From contig CAJONC010000027.1 in NCBI GenBank assembly GCA_905235675.1, positions 1-64,000 of the forward strand: 64,000 bases of DNA, in the 5' to 3' direction. The notes beneath the pieces were generated by a model. It was not told where the DNA came from, did not search any database, and saw nothing but the letters and a program-made list of their open reading frames with translations. The position numbers and the translations under genes are program-made. Within the stretch, counting starts at the first letter, position 1; the number at the start of each line of letters is the position of its first letter. The DNA comes from an uncultured Bacteroidales bacterium. GTDB lineage: Bacteria > Bacteroidota > Bacteroidia > Bacteroidales > UBA932. This document shows, piece after piece, positions 44,849 to 55,139 of this stretch.

Positions 44849-46906
44849 TCATCCAACCTGAGCTCCATTAACCACTGCTTCCTGAGGCGTAACGAAACGC
44901 ATGGAGCCGTCGCCCTGCTTCGCCATCAGAATCATCCCCTTGCTCTCAATGCCCTTGATTACGCGCGGCTTGAGGTTCGCAAGGATGCAGATCTGCTTCC
45001 CGACCATATCTTCGGGAGCATAGTATTCGGCTATGCCTGAGACGATTACGCGCTTGTCTATGCCGGTGTCGATGGTGAGCTTTAGCAGCTTGTCGGTCTT
45101 GGGTACGCGCTCGGCCTCGAGCACGGTGGCGGTGCGTATGTCCATCTTTTCGAAATCCTCGAAAGTGCACTCCTCCTTCTGGGGAGCCACCTGCTTTGCA
45201 AGTTCGGCCCTGGCCTCGGCCTCGCGGGCGGCACGAATCGCATCGAGACGGTCGAGCTGCTTCTGAATTGCCGCTTCGTCTATCTTCTCGAAAAGAAGTT
45301 CCGCTTCGCCGAGCTGATGTCCTTCGGGAAGTATATCGGTTTTACCGAGCTGGTCCCAGCTGAAGGTCTCCATACGGAGCATACGGCGCAGGCGTCCGCA
45401 GGCGAAGGGGGTGAAAGGCTCGAAGGCGATTGCAAGGTCGGCGCAGAGCTGGAGGCACACATTAAGTATGGTGCCGGTGCGGGCGAGGTCAGTCTTGGCT
45501 ATCTTCCACGGCTCGCTGTCGGAGATGTATTTGTTGCCTATGCGGGCTATCTGCATGGCATCCTTGAGGGCCTCGCGGAAACGGAAAGCGTCTATATTCT
45601 TCTCAAGGCTTTCCCTCAGCGCCGGAATGGCGTCGAGCACTTCCCTGTCGGCATCCTGCAGCTCTCCTGCCGCGGGGACACGCCCTTCGAAATACTTGTT
45701 CGTCAGCACCACGGCCCTGTTCACGAAGTTTCCGAAGATAGACACCAGTTCGGAGTTGTTGCGTGTCTGGAACTCCTTCCAGCTGAAGTCGTTGTCCTTG
45801 GTTTCAGGGGCGTTGGCAGTGAGCACGTAGCGCAGCACATCCTCCTTGCCGGGGAAATCCTGCACATATTCGTGTGCCCAGACCGCCCAGCCGCGCGAGG
45901 TGGAAATCTTCTCCCCTTCCAGGTTCAGGAACTCGTTCGCAGGCACATTGTCGGGGAGTATGAATCCGTCGCCGTAGGCCTTTAGCATTGCGGGGAACAC
46001 TATGCAGTGGAAAACTATGTTGTCTTTGCCGATGAAATGAATCAGGCGCGTATCGGGGCTCTTCCACCATTTTTCCCAGCCGTCGGGAAGAAGCTCCATG
46101 GTATTGGAGATATAGCCTATGGGAGCGTCGAACCACACGTAGAGCACTTTACCGTCGGCACCCTCAACCGGCACCGGCACACCCCAGTCGAGGTCGCGGG
46201 TGACGGCACGGGGCTGCAGGCCTCCGTCGAGCCAGCTCTTGACCTGCCCGTAGACATTGCTGCGCCATTCCTTGTGTCCCTCCAGCACCCATTCCCGCAG
46301 CCACTGCTCATAATCCTGCAGGGGCAGATACCAGTGGGTAGTCTTCTTTTTGACGGGGATGGCTCCGCTCAGTTTGGAATGGGGATTGATGAGCTCCTCG
46401 GGGCTGAGAGTGGACCCGCAGTGCTCGCATTGGTCGCCATAGGCTCCTTCGTGGCCGCACTTGGGGCAGGTGCCCACGATGTAACGGTCCGCAAGGAAGG
46501 TGTTGGCCTCGGGATCGAAGAACTGCTCGCTCTCGCGGGTGATGAACTTGCCTTCGTCGTAGAGTTTGCGGAAGAACTGGGAGGCATTTTCTTCATGCAC
46601 CTTCGAGGATGTGCGTCCATAGATGTCGAAATGTATTCCGAGGGCCTCGAAACTGTCTTTTATTATATTGTGGTATTCGTCGACTATGTCCTGGGGGCTG
46701 CAACCCTGCTGGCGGGCCTTGATGGTGATGGGAACGCCGTGTTCATCGGAGCCGCACACGTAAAGCACATCTTCACCGCGAAGGCGGAGATATCTCACAT
46801 AGATGTCGGCAGGAACATACACTCCTGCAAGATGCCCGATGTGCACTGGGCCGTTGGCATAAGGTAACGCACAGGTTACCAGGGTTCTTTTGAAATTCTT
46901 TTCCAT
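44849..46906 (-). CDS. metG: Methionyl-tRNA synthetase
   Basis: A 685-residue class I synthetase with [20 protein letters not shown] (HIGH motif), a zinc knuckle [18 protein letters not shown], the [11 protein letters not shown] segment (KMSKS equivalent) and the anticodon-binding helices. A C-terminal tRNA-binding EMAP/Trbp111 domain (about 580-685: [20 protein letters not shown]) is present. It directly follows dnaG. Confidence 0.97.
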   Translation of the reverse strand: MEKNFKRTLVTCALPYANGPVHIGHLAGVYVPADIYVRYLRLRGEDVLYVCGSDEHGVPITIKARQQGCSPQDIVDEYHNIIKDSFEALGIHFDIYGRTSSKVHEENASQFFRKLYDEGKFITRESEQFFDPEANTFLADRYIVGTCPKCGHEGAYGDQCEHCGSTLSPEELINPHSKLSGAIPVKKKTTHWYLPLQDYEQWLREWVLEGHKEWRSNVYGQVKSWLDGGLQPRAVTRDLDWGVPVPVEGADGKVLYVWFDAPIGYISNTMELLPDGWEKWWKSPDTRLIHFIGKDNIVFHCIVFPAMLKAYGDGFILPDNVPANEFLNLEGEKISTSRGWAVWAHEYVQDFPGKEDVLRYVLTANAPETKDNDFSWKEFQTRNNSELVSIFGNFVNRAVVLTNKYFEGRVPAAGELQDADREVLDAIPALRESLEKNIDAFRFREALKDAMQIARIGNKYISDSEPWKIAKTDLARTGTILNVCLQLCADLAIAFEPFTPFACGRLRRMLRMETFSWDQLGKTDILPEGHQLGEAELLFEKIDEAAIQKQLDRLDAIRAAREAEARAELAKQVAPQKEECTFEDFEKMDIRTATVLEAERVPKTDKLLKLTIDTGIDKRVIVSGIAEYYAPEDMVGKQICILANLKPRVIKGIESKGMILMAKQGDGSMRFVTPQEAVVNGAQVG

Positions 46907-48901
46907 TTATCTGTTCAAATCTTCATTCTGTAAGCTTGACTTCAGTTTCTGCTGGCGCTTCCGCGTCTCATGCATCTCCCGTATCATTTTCTCCTGATCC
47001 TCTACAGGCGCATCCTTGAGGCTGCGGCGCAGCTGTTCGTAACGCACCTGCAGCCTGCGTTCGGCAAGGGTGAGCATGGCCCTTGGCACATAGTGGGCGA
47101 GCCAGAACTGGGTGGAGGTGAGGGATTTTTCGAGATCTTTTACCGAAAGGTTGTATTTGCGGGTGGAGAGCTCTCCGGCGACTTCGGCAAGGGTGCGATC
47201 GGGAGAATCCAGCAGGGTGCGCACTATCGCATCCTGGGGGATGCCCTGGTCGTAGAGATTGAGATATTCGTCGTAAACCCTGCGGTAGGCCGAGTTCGCA
47301 AGGGATTCTCCGGTGGATTCTATCGCCGAGGAGATGAAGTCGGCAACCGTATCGGTCGCTTCCGGATCGTAGTAGGGAGAATCAGTCTCGAAGGTAAGTT
47401 CATCGGTACCGTACTGCAGCAGGAAGGTGAGTATGTCCGCTTCCACCGGTGAAAGTGTGCTGTTTTCAGGAACATACCTGCCGGACTCCGGGACAGGGGC
47501 ATCAGGGCCGGGGCTTCCTGGGAAGTCCTCCGGAGGGGGGACCGTCCTTCCCCCGTCCTCCGCCCTGGCGCTTCTTTCCTTCTCCTTCCGTTCATCTTCC
47601 AGGATACGGTCGCGCGTGGTCTTCACGCGGGTGAATATCACATCCGCCGACACGTCGAACTTTTCCGCGGCAGCATTCACATACACCGAACGCTTCACCG
47701 CATCGGGGATGCGGGCTATGGTGTCGGCGATATCGTTTACGAAATTTGCCTTCTTGAGGGGATTGCCTGCGGCATCTTTCAGCAGTATGTCCGACTTGAA
47801 CCCGAGGAAATCCTTCCTGTTGCTTTCGATATAATCCTGCACTTCCTCCAGGCTCTTTCCTTTCGAGAAGGAATCCGGATCCTCACCTTCGGGAAGCAGC
47901 ACCACGTCCACATTCAGGCCCTCGCCCAGGATAAGATCTATATCCTTCAGGGAGGCGTGGATGCCGGCGGAGTCGCCGTCGTTCATAAGGGTGACGTTGC
48001 TTGTGAACTTCCGTATCAGGCGAACCTGCTGCACTGTGAGGGCGGTCCCGCAGGGCGCAACCACATTCGTGATTCCGAGCTGGTGCAGCATCACGAGGTC
48101 GACATTTCCTTCAACTATTATGCAGCGGTCCTGCCTCGACATTTCGCTCTTCGCGAACCAGATTCCGAAGAGTATGTTGCTCTTGTGATAGATCTCGGTA
48201 TCGGGAGAGTTCACGTACTTGGCGGGATTGTCCGACCTCAGGGTACGCCCGCTGAAGCCGATCACGCGGCCGCTCACCGAATGTATCGGGAACATCACCC
48301 TTTCGCGGAACTTGTCCGCCAGGCTGCCGTCCTCGCGCCGAACCGCAAGCCCCGCGTCCAGCAGGTACTCGTCCTTGAATCCGGCTTTGCGCGCCGCCTG
48401 CACCAGGGCGTCCTTCTGCGAAGGCGCCCATCCGAGACCGAACCTGGAGATGGTTTCGTCCTCAAGCCTGCGGGAATGATAATATGCCATGGCAACGTCG
48501 CGGCCTTCCTGCTCCGAGAGATTCTGCACGAAGAATTTCTGGGCGAATTCGCTCACGAGCATCAGGCTTTCGCTCCTCTGGCGGGCGGCAATCACCTCCG
48601 GCGACTCCTCCTCTTCCACCACCTCGATATTGTAGCGCTTTGCCATGTAGCGCAGGGCCTCTGTATAGGAACTGTGCTCGTACTCCATAAGGAAGCCCAC
48701 GGCACTGCCCGACTTCCCGCAGCCGAAGCATTTGAATATGCCTTTTGAGGGAGACACGTAGAAAGACGGAGTCTTTTCCTGATGGAAGGGGCAGCAGGCG
48801 ACAAAATTGGCCCCGCGGCGCTTCAGCGTCACGAAATCTCCAACAATGTCCTCTATCCGCGCGGTATCCAGGATGAGGTCGACCGTCTCTTTAGGTATCA
48901 C
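46907..48901 (-). CDS. dnaG: DNA primase
   Basis: A 664-residue primase. The N-terminal zinc domain has CPFHQEKTPSFYVSPSKGIFKCFGCG. The TOPRIM core has RCIIVEGNVDLVMLHQLGI and LMNDGDSAGIHA. A C-terminal helicase-interaction part follows a disordered, proline-rich linker near residue 440-480. It overlaps recQ by 4 bases (ATGA) and touches metG. Confidence 0.97.
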   Translation of the reverse strand: MIPKETVDLILDTARIEDIVGDFVTLKRRGANFVACCPFHQEKTPSFYVSPSKGIFKCFGCGKSGSAVGFLMEYEHSSYTEALRYMAKRYNIEVVEEEESPEVIAARQRSESLMLVSEFAQKFFVQNLSEQEGRDVAMAYYHSRRLEDETISRFGLGWAPSQKDALVQAARKAGFKDEYLLDAGLAVRREDGSLADKFRERVMFPIHSVSGRVIGFSGRTLRSDNPAKYVNSPDTEIYHKSNILFGIWFAKSEMSRQDRCIIVEGNVDLVMLHQLGITNVVAPCGTALTVQQVRLIRKFTSNVTLMNDGDSAGIHASLKDIDLILGEGLNVDVVLLPEGEDPDSFSKGKSLEEVQDYIESNRKDFLGFKSDILLKDAAGNPLKKANFVNDIADTIARIPDAVKRSVYVNAAAEKFDVSADVIFTRVKTTRDRILEDERKEKERSARAEDGGRTVPPPEDFPGSPGPDAPVPESGRYVPENSTLSPVEADILTFLLQYGTDELTFETDSPYYDPEATDTVADFISSAIESTGESLANSAYRRVYDEYLNLYDQGIPQDAIVRTLLDSPDRTLAEVAGELSTRKYNLSVKDLEKSLTSTQFWLAHYVPRAMLTLAERRLQVRYEQLRRSLKDAPVEDQEKMIREMHETRKRQQKLKSSLQNEDLNR

Positions 48902-51111
48902 GATGCAATGTCACAAAGGAATTTTATGCGGACCAGGCGGATTTCGAGTTCCTCGAAGTCGCCGCTGAGGGCGTCAAGAGCCTCCTGTACGCTTCCGGAC
49001 TCGGATTCGTTGCGGAAATAATCGTAAATCTCTTCAACGTCCTCCTCGTCGTAATTGTTCTCTATATAATAATCTATGTTGAGCTTGGTTCCGGTGGAGA
49101 TTATGCCTTCAATCTCGCTCACAAGTGATTCAAGATCCAGCCCGCGGGCATCGGCGATATCTTCGAGTTCCATCCGGCGGTCTATGCTCTGGATTATGAA
49201 AATTTTGTTGGCGCTGCGGCTGGGGGCGGATTTCACCACAAAGTCGTCGGGACGGGTGATATCGTTCTCCTCCACGTATTTCTTGATTATGTCAAGGAAT
49301 TCGCGTCCGAACTTGCGGGCCTTGCCTTCCCCCACTCCCTGGCAGTTCTTGAGTTCGTCGAAAGTTTCGGGATAAAGTATCGACATGTCCTGAAGTGCGG
49401 GATCGCCGAAGATGATCCAAGGCTGGAGCTTGAGGCGACGGGCCATGTCCTTGCGCAGGTCTTTCAGCATCGCGAGCAGCACAGGGTCTCCACCGCCGCC
49501 GTTGCGCATGGCGTTGGCCGCGGCGACGCTTTCTTCATCTTCCTCGTCGTCCGGTTCCCCGTCGGTGAACACGCCGTCCTGCACCAGCTCGAGTTTCCAG
49601 GGGGTTACGAGGAACTGCAGGCCGAGCCCGGTTACGTTGATGAGGCCGTAGGATTCAATCTCCTTTTCGAGAAGATGGAGCACCAGGCCCTGGTGGATCA
49701 CGGTTATCCAGTAGCGCTCGTCGTGGGCCGAACCTTTTCCGAAGAATTCCAGTTCGTCGTGCCGGTAGCTCTTGATAAGTGCATTCTCCTTACCTGAGAG
49801 TATGGCTGCCAGATGTTCAACTTTGAAGTGCTCCGGCAGGCTGGTGACAAGATCTATCACAAGCTGCATGTCCTTGCGGCCGTCGAATACGGGCTTGGGG
49901 TGCAGGCAGTTGTCGCATCCTCCGCAGTTCGCCTCAGGGTATTCTTCTCCGAAATAGTTCAGCAGCAGGCGCCTGCGGCACTGCCCGCTTTCGGCATAGG
50001 CCACCACTTCGTTCAGCAGCTGGCGGCTTATCTCCTGCTCGGCCACCGGCTTGCCCTGCATGAACTTTTCCAGTTTGCGTATGTCCTTGTAGGAATAATA
50101 GGTGATGCAGAGGCCTTCCTTGCCGTCGCGTCCGGCGCGGCCCGTTTCCTGATAGTAGCTTTCTATGCTCTTCGGTATGTCGTAATGAATCACGAAGCGC
50201 ACGTCAGGCTTGTCTATGCCCATTCCAAATGCAATCGTCGCCACTATCACATCCGTCTCCTCCATCAGGAACTTGTCCTGGTTCTCCGCCCGCACCTTTG
50301 CATCCAGCCCCGCATGGTAAGGCAGGGCGCGTATGCCGTTTATCTGCAGGAAGGCTGCCATTTCCTCTACCTTCTTGCGGCTGAGGCAGTAGATGATGCC
50401 GGACTTGCCGGCGTTCTGCCGGATGAAGCGGACAATGTCCTTTTCCGGCTCCAGCTTGTTGCGTATCTCGTAGTAGAGGTTGGGGCGGTTGAAGGAAGAT
50501 TTGAACACCTCCGCGCCCTGTATGCCGAGGTTCTTGAGTATGTCGCTCTGCACCTTGGGTGTGGCGGTGGCGGTGAGGGCGATGATGGGAGCCCTGCCGA
50601 TCTGGTCCACGAGCTGGCGGATGCGGCGGTACTCGGGGCGGAAGTCATGGCCCCATTCGGAAATACAGTGGGCCTCGTCGACCGCATAGAAAGATATATT
50701 CAGCCCCTGCAGCAAATCGACGTTTTCCTCCTTGGTGAGGGACTCGGGAGCGACATAGAGTATCTTTGTCCTTCCGGAAATGAGGTCTCCGCGCACTTCG
50801 TCTATTTCCTGGCGCGAAAGGCTGGAATTCAGGAAGTGGGCTATGCTCTCGTCGCCGTTCACGAAACCCCTGAGCACGTCCACCTGATTCTTCATCAGGG
50901 CAATCAGGGGAGAAATGACTATCGCAGTGCCTTCAGCGACCAGGGCAGGCAGCTGGTAGCAAAGCGATTTTCCTCCGCCGGTCGGCATCAGCACAAAGGC
51001 ATCCCCTCCGTTGAGCAGGTGGTTGATAATCCGTTCCTGGTCTCCTTTGAAATTGTCGTATCCGAAGAAAGTCTTCAGTGTGCTGTGTATTTGGGCGGAG
51101 TAGTCTTTCAT
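48898..51111 (-). CDS. recQ: ATP-dependent DNA helicase RecQ
   Basis: A 737-residue RecQ with helicase motifs FVLMPTGGGKSLCYQLPAL (Walker A), YAVDEAHCISEWGHDFRPEY (DEAH and aromatic loop), IALTATATP and QETGRAGRDG. The RQC zinc cysteines are in CRRRLLLNYFGE and NCGGCDNCLHP. A winged-helix part and an HRDC domain follow (PWIIFGDPALQDMSILYP). The C terminus extends about 100 residues further with an acidic helical tail, longer than in E. coli. Confidence 0.95.
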   Translation of the reverse strand: MKDYSAQIHSTLKTFFGYDNFKGDQERIINHLLNGGDAFVLMPTGGGKSLCYQLPALVAEGTAIVISPLIALMKNQVDVLRGFVNGDESIAHFLNSSLSRQEIDEVRGDLISGRTKILYVAPESLTKEENVDLLQGLNISFYAVDEAHCISEWGHDFRPEYRRIRQLVDQIGRAPIIALTATATPKVQSDILKNLGIQGAEVFKSSFNRPNLYYEIRNKLEPEKDIVRFIRQNAGKSGIIYCLSRKKVEEMAAFLQINGIRALPYHAGLDAKVRAENQDKFLMEETDVIVATIAFGMGIDKPDVRFVIHYDIPKSIESYYQETGRAGRDGKEGLCITYYSYKDIRKLEKFMQGKPVAEQEISRQLLNEVVAYAESGQCRRRLLLNYFGEEYPEANCGGCDNCLHPKPVFDGRKDMQLVIDLVTSLPEHFKVEHLAAILSGKENALIKSYRHDELEFFGKGSAHDERYWITVIHQGLVLHLLEKEIESYGLINVTGLGLQFLVTPWKLELVQDGVFTDGEPDDEEDEESVAAANAMRNGGGGDPVLLAMLKDLRKDMARRLKLQPWIIFGDPALQDMSILYPETFDELKNCQGVGEGKARKFGREFLDIIKKYVEENDITRPDDFVVKSAPSRSANKIFIIQSIDRRMELEDIADARGLDLESLVSEIEGIISTGTKLNIDYYIENNYDEEDVEEIYDYFRNESESGSVQEALDALSGDFEELEIRLVRIKFLCDIAS

Positions 51112-51123
51112 AACGGGGCGTTT

Positions 51124-52365
51124 TTAGTCAAGTGAATGTATTGCAAGGCCCGAACGCAACTTGGGCTCGAACCAGGTTGTCTTGGGAGGCATGATGTTGC
51201 CCGTATCGGCGATGTCGGTAAGCTGTTTCATCGACACCGGATAAAGGGCGAAGGCAACCGCCATCTCCCCGCTGTCAACCCTGCGGCTGAGTTCCCCGAG
51301 CCCGCGTATGCCCCCGACGAAGTCGATGCGCCTGTCTGTGCGGAGGTCCTTGATGCCGAGGAGCCTGTCGAGCACGAGATTGGAGAGTATTGTCACGTCC
51401 AGTACGCCTATGGGGTCGGAATCGTCGTAGCGGCCGGACTTGGCGCTAAGGCTGTACCATTTTCCTCCGAGATACATGCTGAAGTTGTGCAGGCCCGTCG
51501 GATTCTTTGCTTCGGCAGTGATGACATTCACGTCGAAGTCCTCTCCGAGGGCCTTCAGGAAGCCTTCTTCGGTAAAACCGTTCAAGTCCTTCACCACGCG
51601 GTTGTAGTCTATTATCCTGAGCTGGCTCCCGGGGAAGCATACCGCCATGAAGTAATTGTACTCCTCTTTGCCGGTATGGTTCGGGTTGGCGGCCTTCTTA
51701 TCTTCGCAGACACGGGCGGCCGCTGCGGTACGATGGTGTCCGTCAGCCACATAGAAGGCCTCCACGCTGCCGGTGAAAATCTCCGTAATCCTCGCGATTA
51801 CCGCATCGTCGTCCACCACCCAGAACTCATGGCCGAAGCCGTTCTCGTCGGTAAAGCAGTATTCCGAGGGCCCCGCAACCGTTTTCGCCACTATCCCGTT
51901 AAGCTCTTCGTTGTCCTTGAACGCGAAGAACACCGGCTCGATGTTGGCATTCTGGATGCGCACGTGCACCATGCGGTCGTCTTCCTTGTCCTTGCGGGTA
52001 AGCTCGTGCTTCTTGATAAGGCCTTTGGCATAGTCGTCGGCATGGGCGCAGAGCACTATCCCGTACTGGGTGCGGCCTTCCATGGTCTGGGCGTACACAT
52101 AGTAGCAGGGCTTGGGATCACGCACCAGCCAGCCGCGCTCTTTCCACAGCCTGAAGTTCTCCACCGCCTTGTCGTAGCTGCGCTGCTCGTGCTCCCCTGC
52201 AATAGGATCGAAGTCGATTTCAGGTTTGGTGATGTGCAGCAGGCTTTTCTCCCCAGCCATGGCCTTTGCCTCTGCGGAGTTCAGCACGTCGTATGGAGGT
52301 GCCGCGACTTCCGTCACCAGATTCTTGGGAGGCCTTATCGCCTCGAAGGGTTTTACGCGTACCAT
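51124..52365 (-). CDS. DUF1015 (ParB-like fold) protein of the serine operon
   Basis: A 413-residue protein that begins VKPFEAIRPP and carries FYVADGHHRTAAAARV, the ADGHHR motif shared with ParB-type and SerK-type nucleotide enzymes. This fits DUF1015. It lies 1 base after serA and downstream of serC in one run, and I recall this clustering in other Bacteroidetes. A role in serine metabolism, perhaps phosphoserine dephosphorylation or serine phosphorylation, is an inference from context; no serB-like phosphatase is nearby. Confidence 0.85.
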   Translation of the reverse strand: MVRVKPFEAIRPPKNLVTEVAAPPYDVLNSAEAKAMAGEKSLLHITKPEIDFDPIAGEHEQRSYDKAVENFRLWKERGWLVRDPKPCYYVYAQTMEGRTQYGIVLCAHADDYAKGLIKKHELTRKDKEDDRMVHVRIQNANIEPVFFAFKDNEELNGIVAKTVAGPSEYCFTDENGFGHEFWVVDDDAVIARITEIFTGSVEAFYVADGHHRTAAAARVCEDKKAANPNHTGKEEYNYFMAVCFPGSQLRIIDYNRVVKDLNGFTEEGFLKALGEDFDVNVITAEAKNPTGLHNFSMYLGGKWYSLSAKSGRYDDSDPIGVLDVTILSNLVLDRLLGIKDLRTDRRIDFVGGIRGLGELSRRVDSGEMAVAFALYPVSMKQLTDIADTGNIMPPKTTWFEPKLRSGLAIHSLD

Positions 52366-52366
52366 A

Positions 52367-53287
52367 TTATTTGTTTACCTGGAAACGTGTGTTTCCGTTT
52401 GCAAAATAATCCACTATCTGCCTTGCGGCTGCAAGGCCGGCGTTCACATTGGCCTCCGCGGTCTGGGCACCCATCTTCTTTGGTGTTGCGAACACGCGGA
52501 GCCCGAACTTCTCCTGCAGGACGGCAAGGTTGTCGGGGGCCACGTCGGTCACATATTTGAGGTCGGGCCTGTCTTCGAGGGCCTTTTCAAGGCCGGCCTC
52601 GTCGACAACTTCCTTGCGGGCGGTATTCACAAGGGTAGCACCCTTGGGCATCTTTGTGATGAGTTCGTAATTGATGCTGCCGACGGTGGAGGGCAGGGCG
52701 GGAATATGCAGGGAGACGTAGTCGCTGCCGGAATAAAGTTCATCGAGGCTGTGCACCGGTTCGGCTCCGCCTGCGATTATCTGTTCGTCGGAGAGATAAG
52801 GGTCGAGGGCCTTCACCTTCATTCCGAGGGCCTTCGCCTTGGCTCCCACGAGGCGGCCGACGTTGCCGAAGGCCTGGATGCCGAGAGTCTTGCCCTGGAC
52901 TTCGGATCCTGTCGCCGGAGTGAACTGGGTGCGGGCCATGAAAATCATCATGGCGACGGCGAGTTCGGCGACTGCGTTGGAGTTCTGGCCGGGGGTATTC
53001 ATCACCACCACCCCGTGTGCGGTGGCGGCGGCGAGATCCACATTGTCGTACCCTGCGCCGGCACGGACGACTATCTTGAGTTTTTTTGCAGCATCGAGTA
53101 CCTCGGCGGTCACTTTGTCGGAACGTATGATAAGGGCGTCCGCATCGGAGACGGCTTTCACCAAGTCTGACTGGTCGGCATATTTTTCAAGCAGGGCGAC
53201 TTCGTGTCCTGCGCCCACGAGTATTTCGCGTATGCCGTTCACCGCAGCTGCGGCGAAGGGTTTCTGGGTTGCAAGAAGTACTTTCAT
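52367..53287 (-). CDS. serA: D-3-phosphoglycerate dehydrogenase (short, lysine-type)
   Basis: A 306-residue NAD-dependent dehydrogenase for the first step of serine synthesis, without C-terminal ACT domains. The nucleotide fold is marked by KTLGIQAFGNVGRLVGAKAK and the catalytic arginine by LVNTARKEVVDEAGL. Where most members have TPHxGAxT, this one reads TPKKMGAQT, a lysine for the catalytic histidine, as I recall for the Bacteroides/Entamoeba type. It overlaps serC by 4 bases. Confidence 0.94.
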   Translation of the reverse strand: MKVLLATQKPFAAAAVNGIREILVGAGHEVALLEKYADQSDLVKAVSDADALIIRSDKVTAEVLDAAKKLKIVVRAGAGYDNVDLAAATAHGVVVMNTPGQNSNAVAELAVAMMIFMARTQFTPATGSEVQGKTLGIQAFGNVGRLVGAKAKALGMKVKALDPYLSDEQIIAGGAEPVHSLDELYSGSDYVSLHIPALPSTVGSINYELITKMPKGATLVNTARKEVVDEAGLEKALEDRPDLKYVTDVAPDNLAVLQEKFGLRVFATPKKMGAQTAEANVNAGLAAARQIVDYFANGNTRFQVNK

Positions 53288-54357
53288 TTCTTCAGCGATT
53301 CAAAATCTTTCATTGCAGCTACGAGGGCGTCCACATCTTCCTGGGTGCAGGCGTTATAGAGCGATGCGCGGAATCCTCCCACGGAACGGTGGCCCTTGAT
53401 GCCCACGATGTCGCGTTCCTTGGTGAATGCGAGGAATTCGTCCTGCAGGTCTTCGCGTCCTTCCGCCATCACGAAGCAGACGTTCATGATGGAACGGTCT
53501 TCCACCGCCGCGGTTCCGCGGAAGAGGCTGTTGCGGTCGATTTCGGCATAGAGGGCAGCCGCCTTCTTTTCGTCGATTTCGTGAATTGCGTCGATGCCGC
53601 CCACGCCCTTGAGCCATTTGAGGGTTTCGTTCATCACGAAGATGCTGAACACCGGAGGTGTGTTGAACATGGAGCCCTTGTCGATATGGTTGCGGTAGTC
53701 GAGCATGGTGGGGATGTAGCGGGAGACCTTTCCGAGACTGTCCTTGCGTATGATGGCGAAGGCCACGCCGGCAGGGCCGGCATTCTTCTGGGCGCCGCCG
53801 TAAATCATCTCGTACTTGCTGACGTCCACCCTGCGGGAGAGTATGTCGGAGGACATGTCGGCGATGAGGGGAACGGGGCAGTCGATGTCGTGCTTGATTT
53901 CGGTGCCGTAGATTGTGTTGTTGGTGGTGATGTGGAGATAGTCGAGGTCCGAGGGCACTTCGTATCCCTTGGGGATATAGCAGTAGTTCCTGTCCTTGGA
54001 ACTTGCTATCGCATAGGCGTTCCCGAGGCCTTTCGCCTCCTTGAGGGCCTTGGAGGCCCATACTCCGGTGTCGAGATATGCCGCCTTGTTCTCAAGGTAG
54101 TTCATGGCCACATAGAGGAACTGGAGGCTTGCTCCTCCGCCGAGGAATACGGTCTCATACTCATCCGGAATGTTCAGGATTTCACGCCAGAGGGCGCGGG
54201 TTTCGTCCATGGTCTCCTCCCACTCCTTGGTGCGGTGCGAAATTGAAATCAGAGAAACTCCGGTGCCCTTGAAATCGAGGAGAGCCTCCCTGGCATTATC
54301 TATTGCCACCTGCGGCAGAAGGCAGGGGCCGGCGTTGAAAACATGCTTGTTGCTCAT
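53284..54357 (-). CDS. serC: Phosphoserine aminotransferase
   Basis: A 357-residue PLP aminotransferase converting 3-phosphohydroxypyruvate to phosphoserine. It starts HVFNAGPCLLPQVAIDNA; the Schiff-base lysine lies in YGGAQKNAGPAGVA, and the C terminus has the KGHRSVGGFRASLYNA segment of the family. It is the first gene of the serC-serA-DUF1015-recQ-dnaG-metG run. Confidence 0.97.
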   Translation of the reverse strand: MSNKHVFNAGPCLLPQVAIDNAREALLDFKGTGVSLISISHRTKEWEETMDETRALWREILNIPDEYETVFLGGGASLQFLYVAMNYLENKAAYLDTGVWASKALKEAKGLGNAYAIASSKDRNYCYIPKGYEVPSDLDYLHITTNNTIYGTEIKHDIDCPVPLIADMSSDILSRRVDVSKYEMIYGGAQKNAGPAGVAFAIIRKDSLGKVSRYIPTMLDYRNHIDKGSMFNTPPVFSIFVMNETLKWLKGVGGIDAIHEIDEKKAAALYAEIDRNSLFRGTAAVEDRSIMNVCFVMAEGREDLQDEFLAFTKERDIVGIKGHRSVGGFRASLYNACTQEDVDALVAAMKDFESLKK

Positions 54358-54376
54358 AACTTTTTGATTTTATCCT

Positions 54377-54408
54377 TAAAGATACCTAAATTCTTGATAT
54401 ATTCCAAA
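54377..54408 (-). promoter_or_regulatory. Bacteroidetes-type promoter of serC
   Basis: On the minus strand a -33 TTTG (54405-54408) and a -7 TATCTTTA (54377-54384, one mismatch to TAnnTTTG) are 20 bases apart, about 19 bases before the serC start. Confidence 0.55.
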
Positions 54409-54422
54409 AATTATCCAGAGAA

Positions 54423-55070
54423 TCACAAATGTGTAATACGTGATTGAATGGTTCCGTTTTTAAGTATTTCATAACTAAGTACAGGTTCATGAATGAAATA
54501 ATTAGTCGATAATTCATCTTCATTTGAATCATGCATTTGTTTGTCGGTAATTGATGGGTATACCGAATACAAGAAAAAAGAATTACCATCCTTTGTAGTA
54601 TAAGAATATGAATAGTCGTTTTCTGGAGAAACGCAAAACGTGCCAATATAAGCGATTGATTTAATTTCGTCTGAAACACAATTGAACAGGTAATAGTAAT
54701 CTACACCTAAATAGTTGTTTATGGCAACAAACGTATTAAATGTTTCAAAAACCTGTATTCTATATATAGGACTGAATATTTTTTTGCATCGCAACATTTG
54801 CCTAACATCGGTTGGATCAATTAACCCAACTGATTCTAAAGTATGGTTATTTCTGGAATAGTGAAACTCCGGGCAGAATAAAGTGTCACCATAAAAGAAA
54901 TCCAGACGCGATAAACAATTACAGTCTAAAGCATCGACTATTCTTATTGAACATTTTTCTATTAAGTATCCGGGATGTGTGTCTGTATCTTTTTGCTGCG
55001 GATGCTTGCACATTACCATTAGAATTAATAGTATTCCGAAAGATACATATTGGATAATCAAATGCTTCAT
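54423..55070 (-). CDS. AT-rich orphan lipoprotein, function unknown
   Basis: A 215-residue protein with an N-terminal hydrophobic segment ending LILMVMC (lipobox-like). Several cysteines and tyrosine-rich strands follow, for example LGVDYYYLFNC and YSYSYTTKDG. I do not recognise a family; some features recall the 6-bladed beta-propeller proteins of Bacteroidetes, but it is far too short. Its base composition is clearly more AT-rich than its neighbours, and it stands alone between serC and yigZ. Recent acquisition is likely. Confidence 0.6.
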   Translation of the reverse strand: MKHLIIQYVSFGILLILMVMCKHPQQKDTDTHPGYLIEKCSIRIVDALDCNCLSRLDFFYGDTLFCPEFHYSRNNHTLESVGLIDPTDVRQMLRCKKIFSPIYRIQVFETFNTFVAINNYLGVDYYYLFNCVSDEIKSIAYIGTFCVSPENDYSYSYTTKDGNSFFLYSVYPSITDKQMHDSNEDELSTNYFIHEPVLSYEILKNGTIQSRITHL

Positions 55071-55139
55071 AAACTTAATATAAAAGGGAACTGTTTTATG
55101 ATCGGATTATTCCATTGAAGAGAATTTCCAATCATAGCA

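Noticed and set aside
49813..51135. 440-codon plus-strand open frame
   Set aside because: Antisense to recQ; no recognisable domain.
51136..52560. 474-codon plus-strand open frame
   Set aside because: Antisense to DUF1015 and the end of serA.
52367..53287. serA as a broken or inactive gene
   Set aside because: The lysine replacement is a known lineage variant and the rest of the active site is intact.
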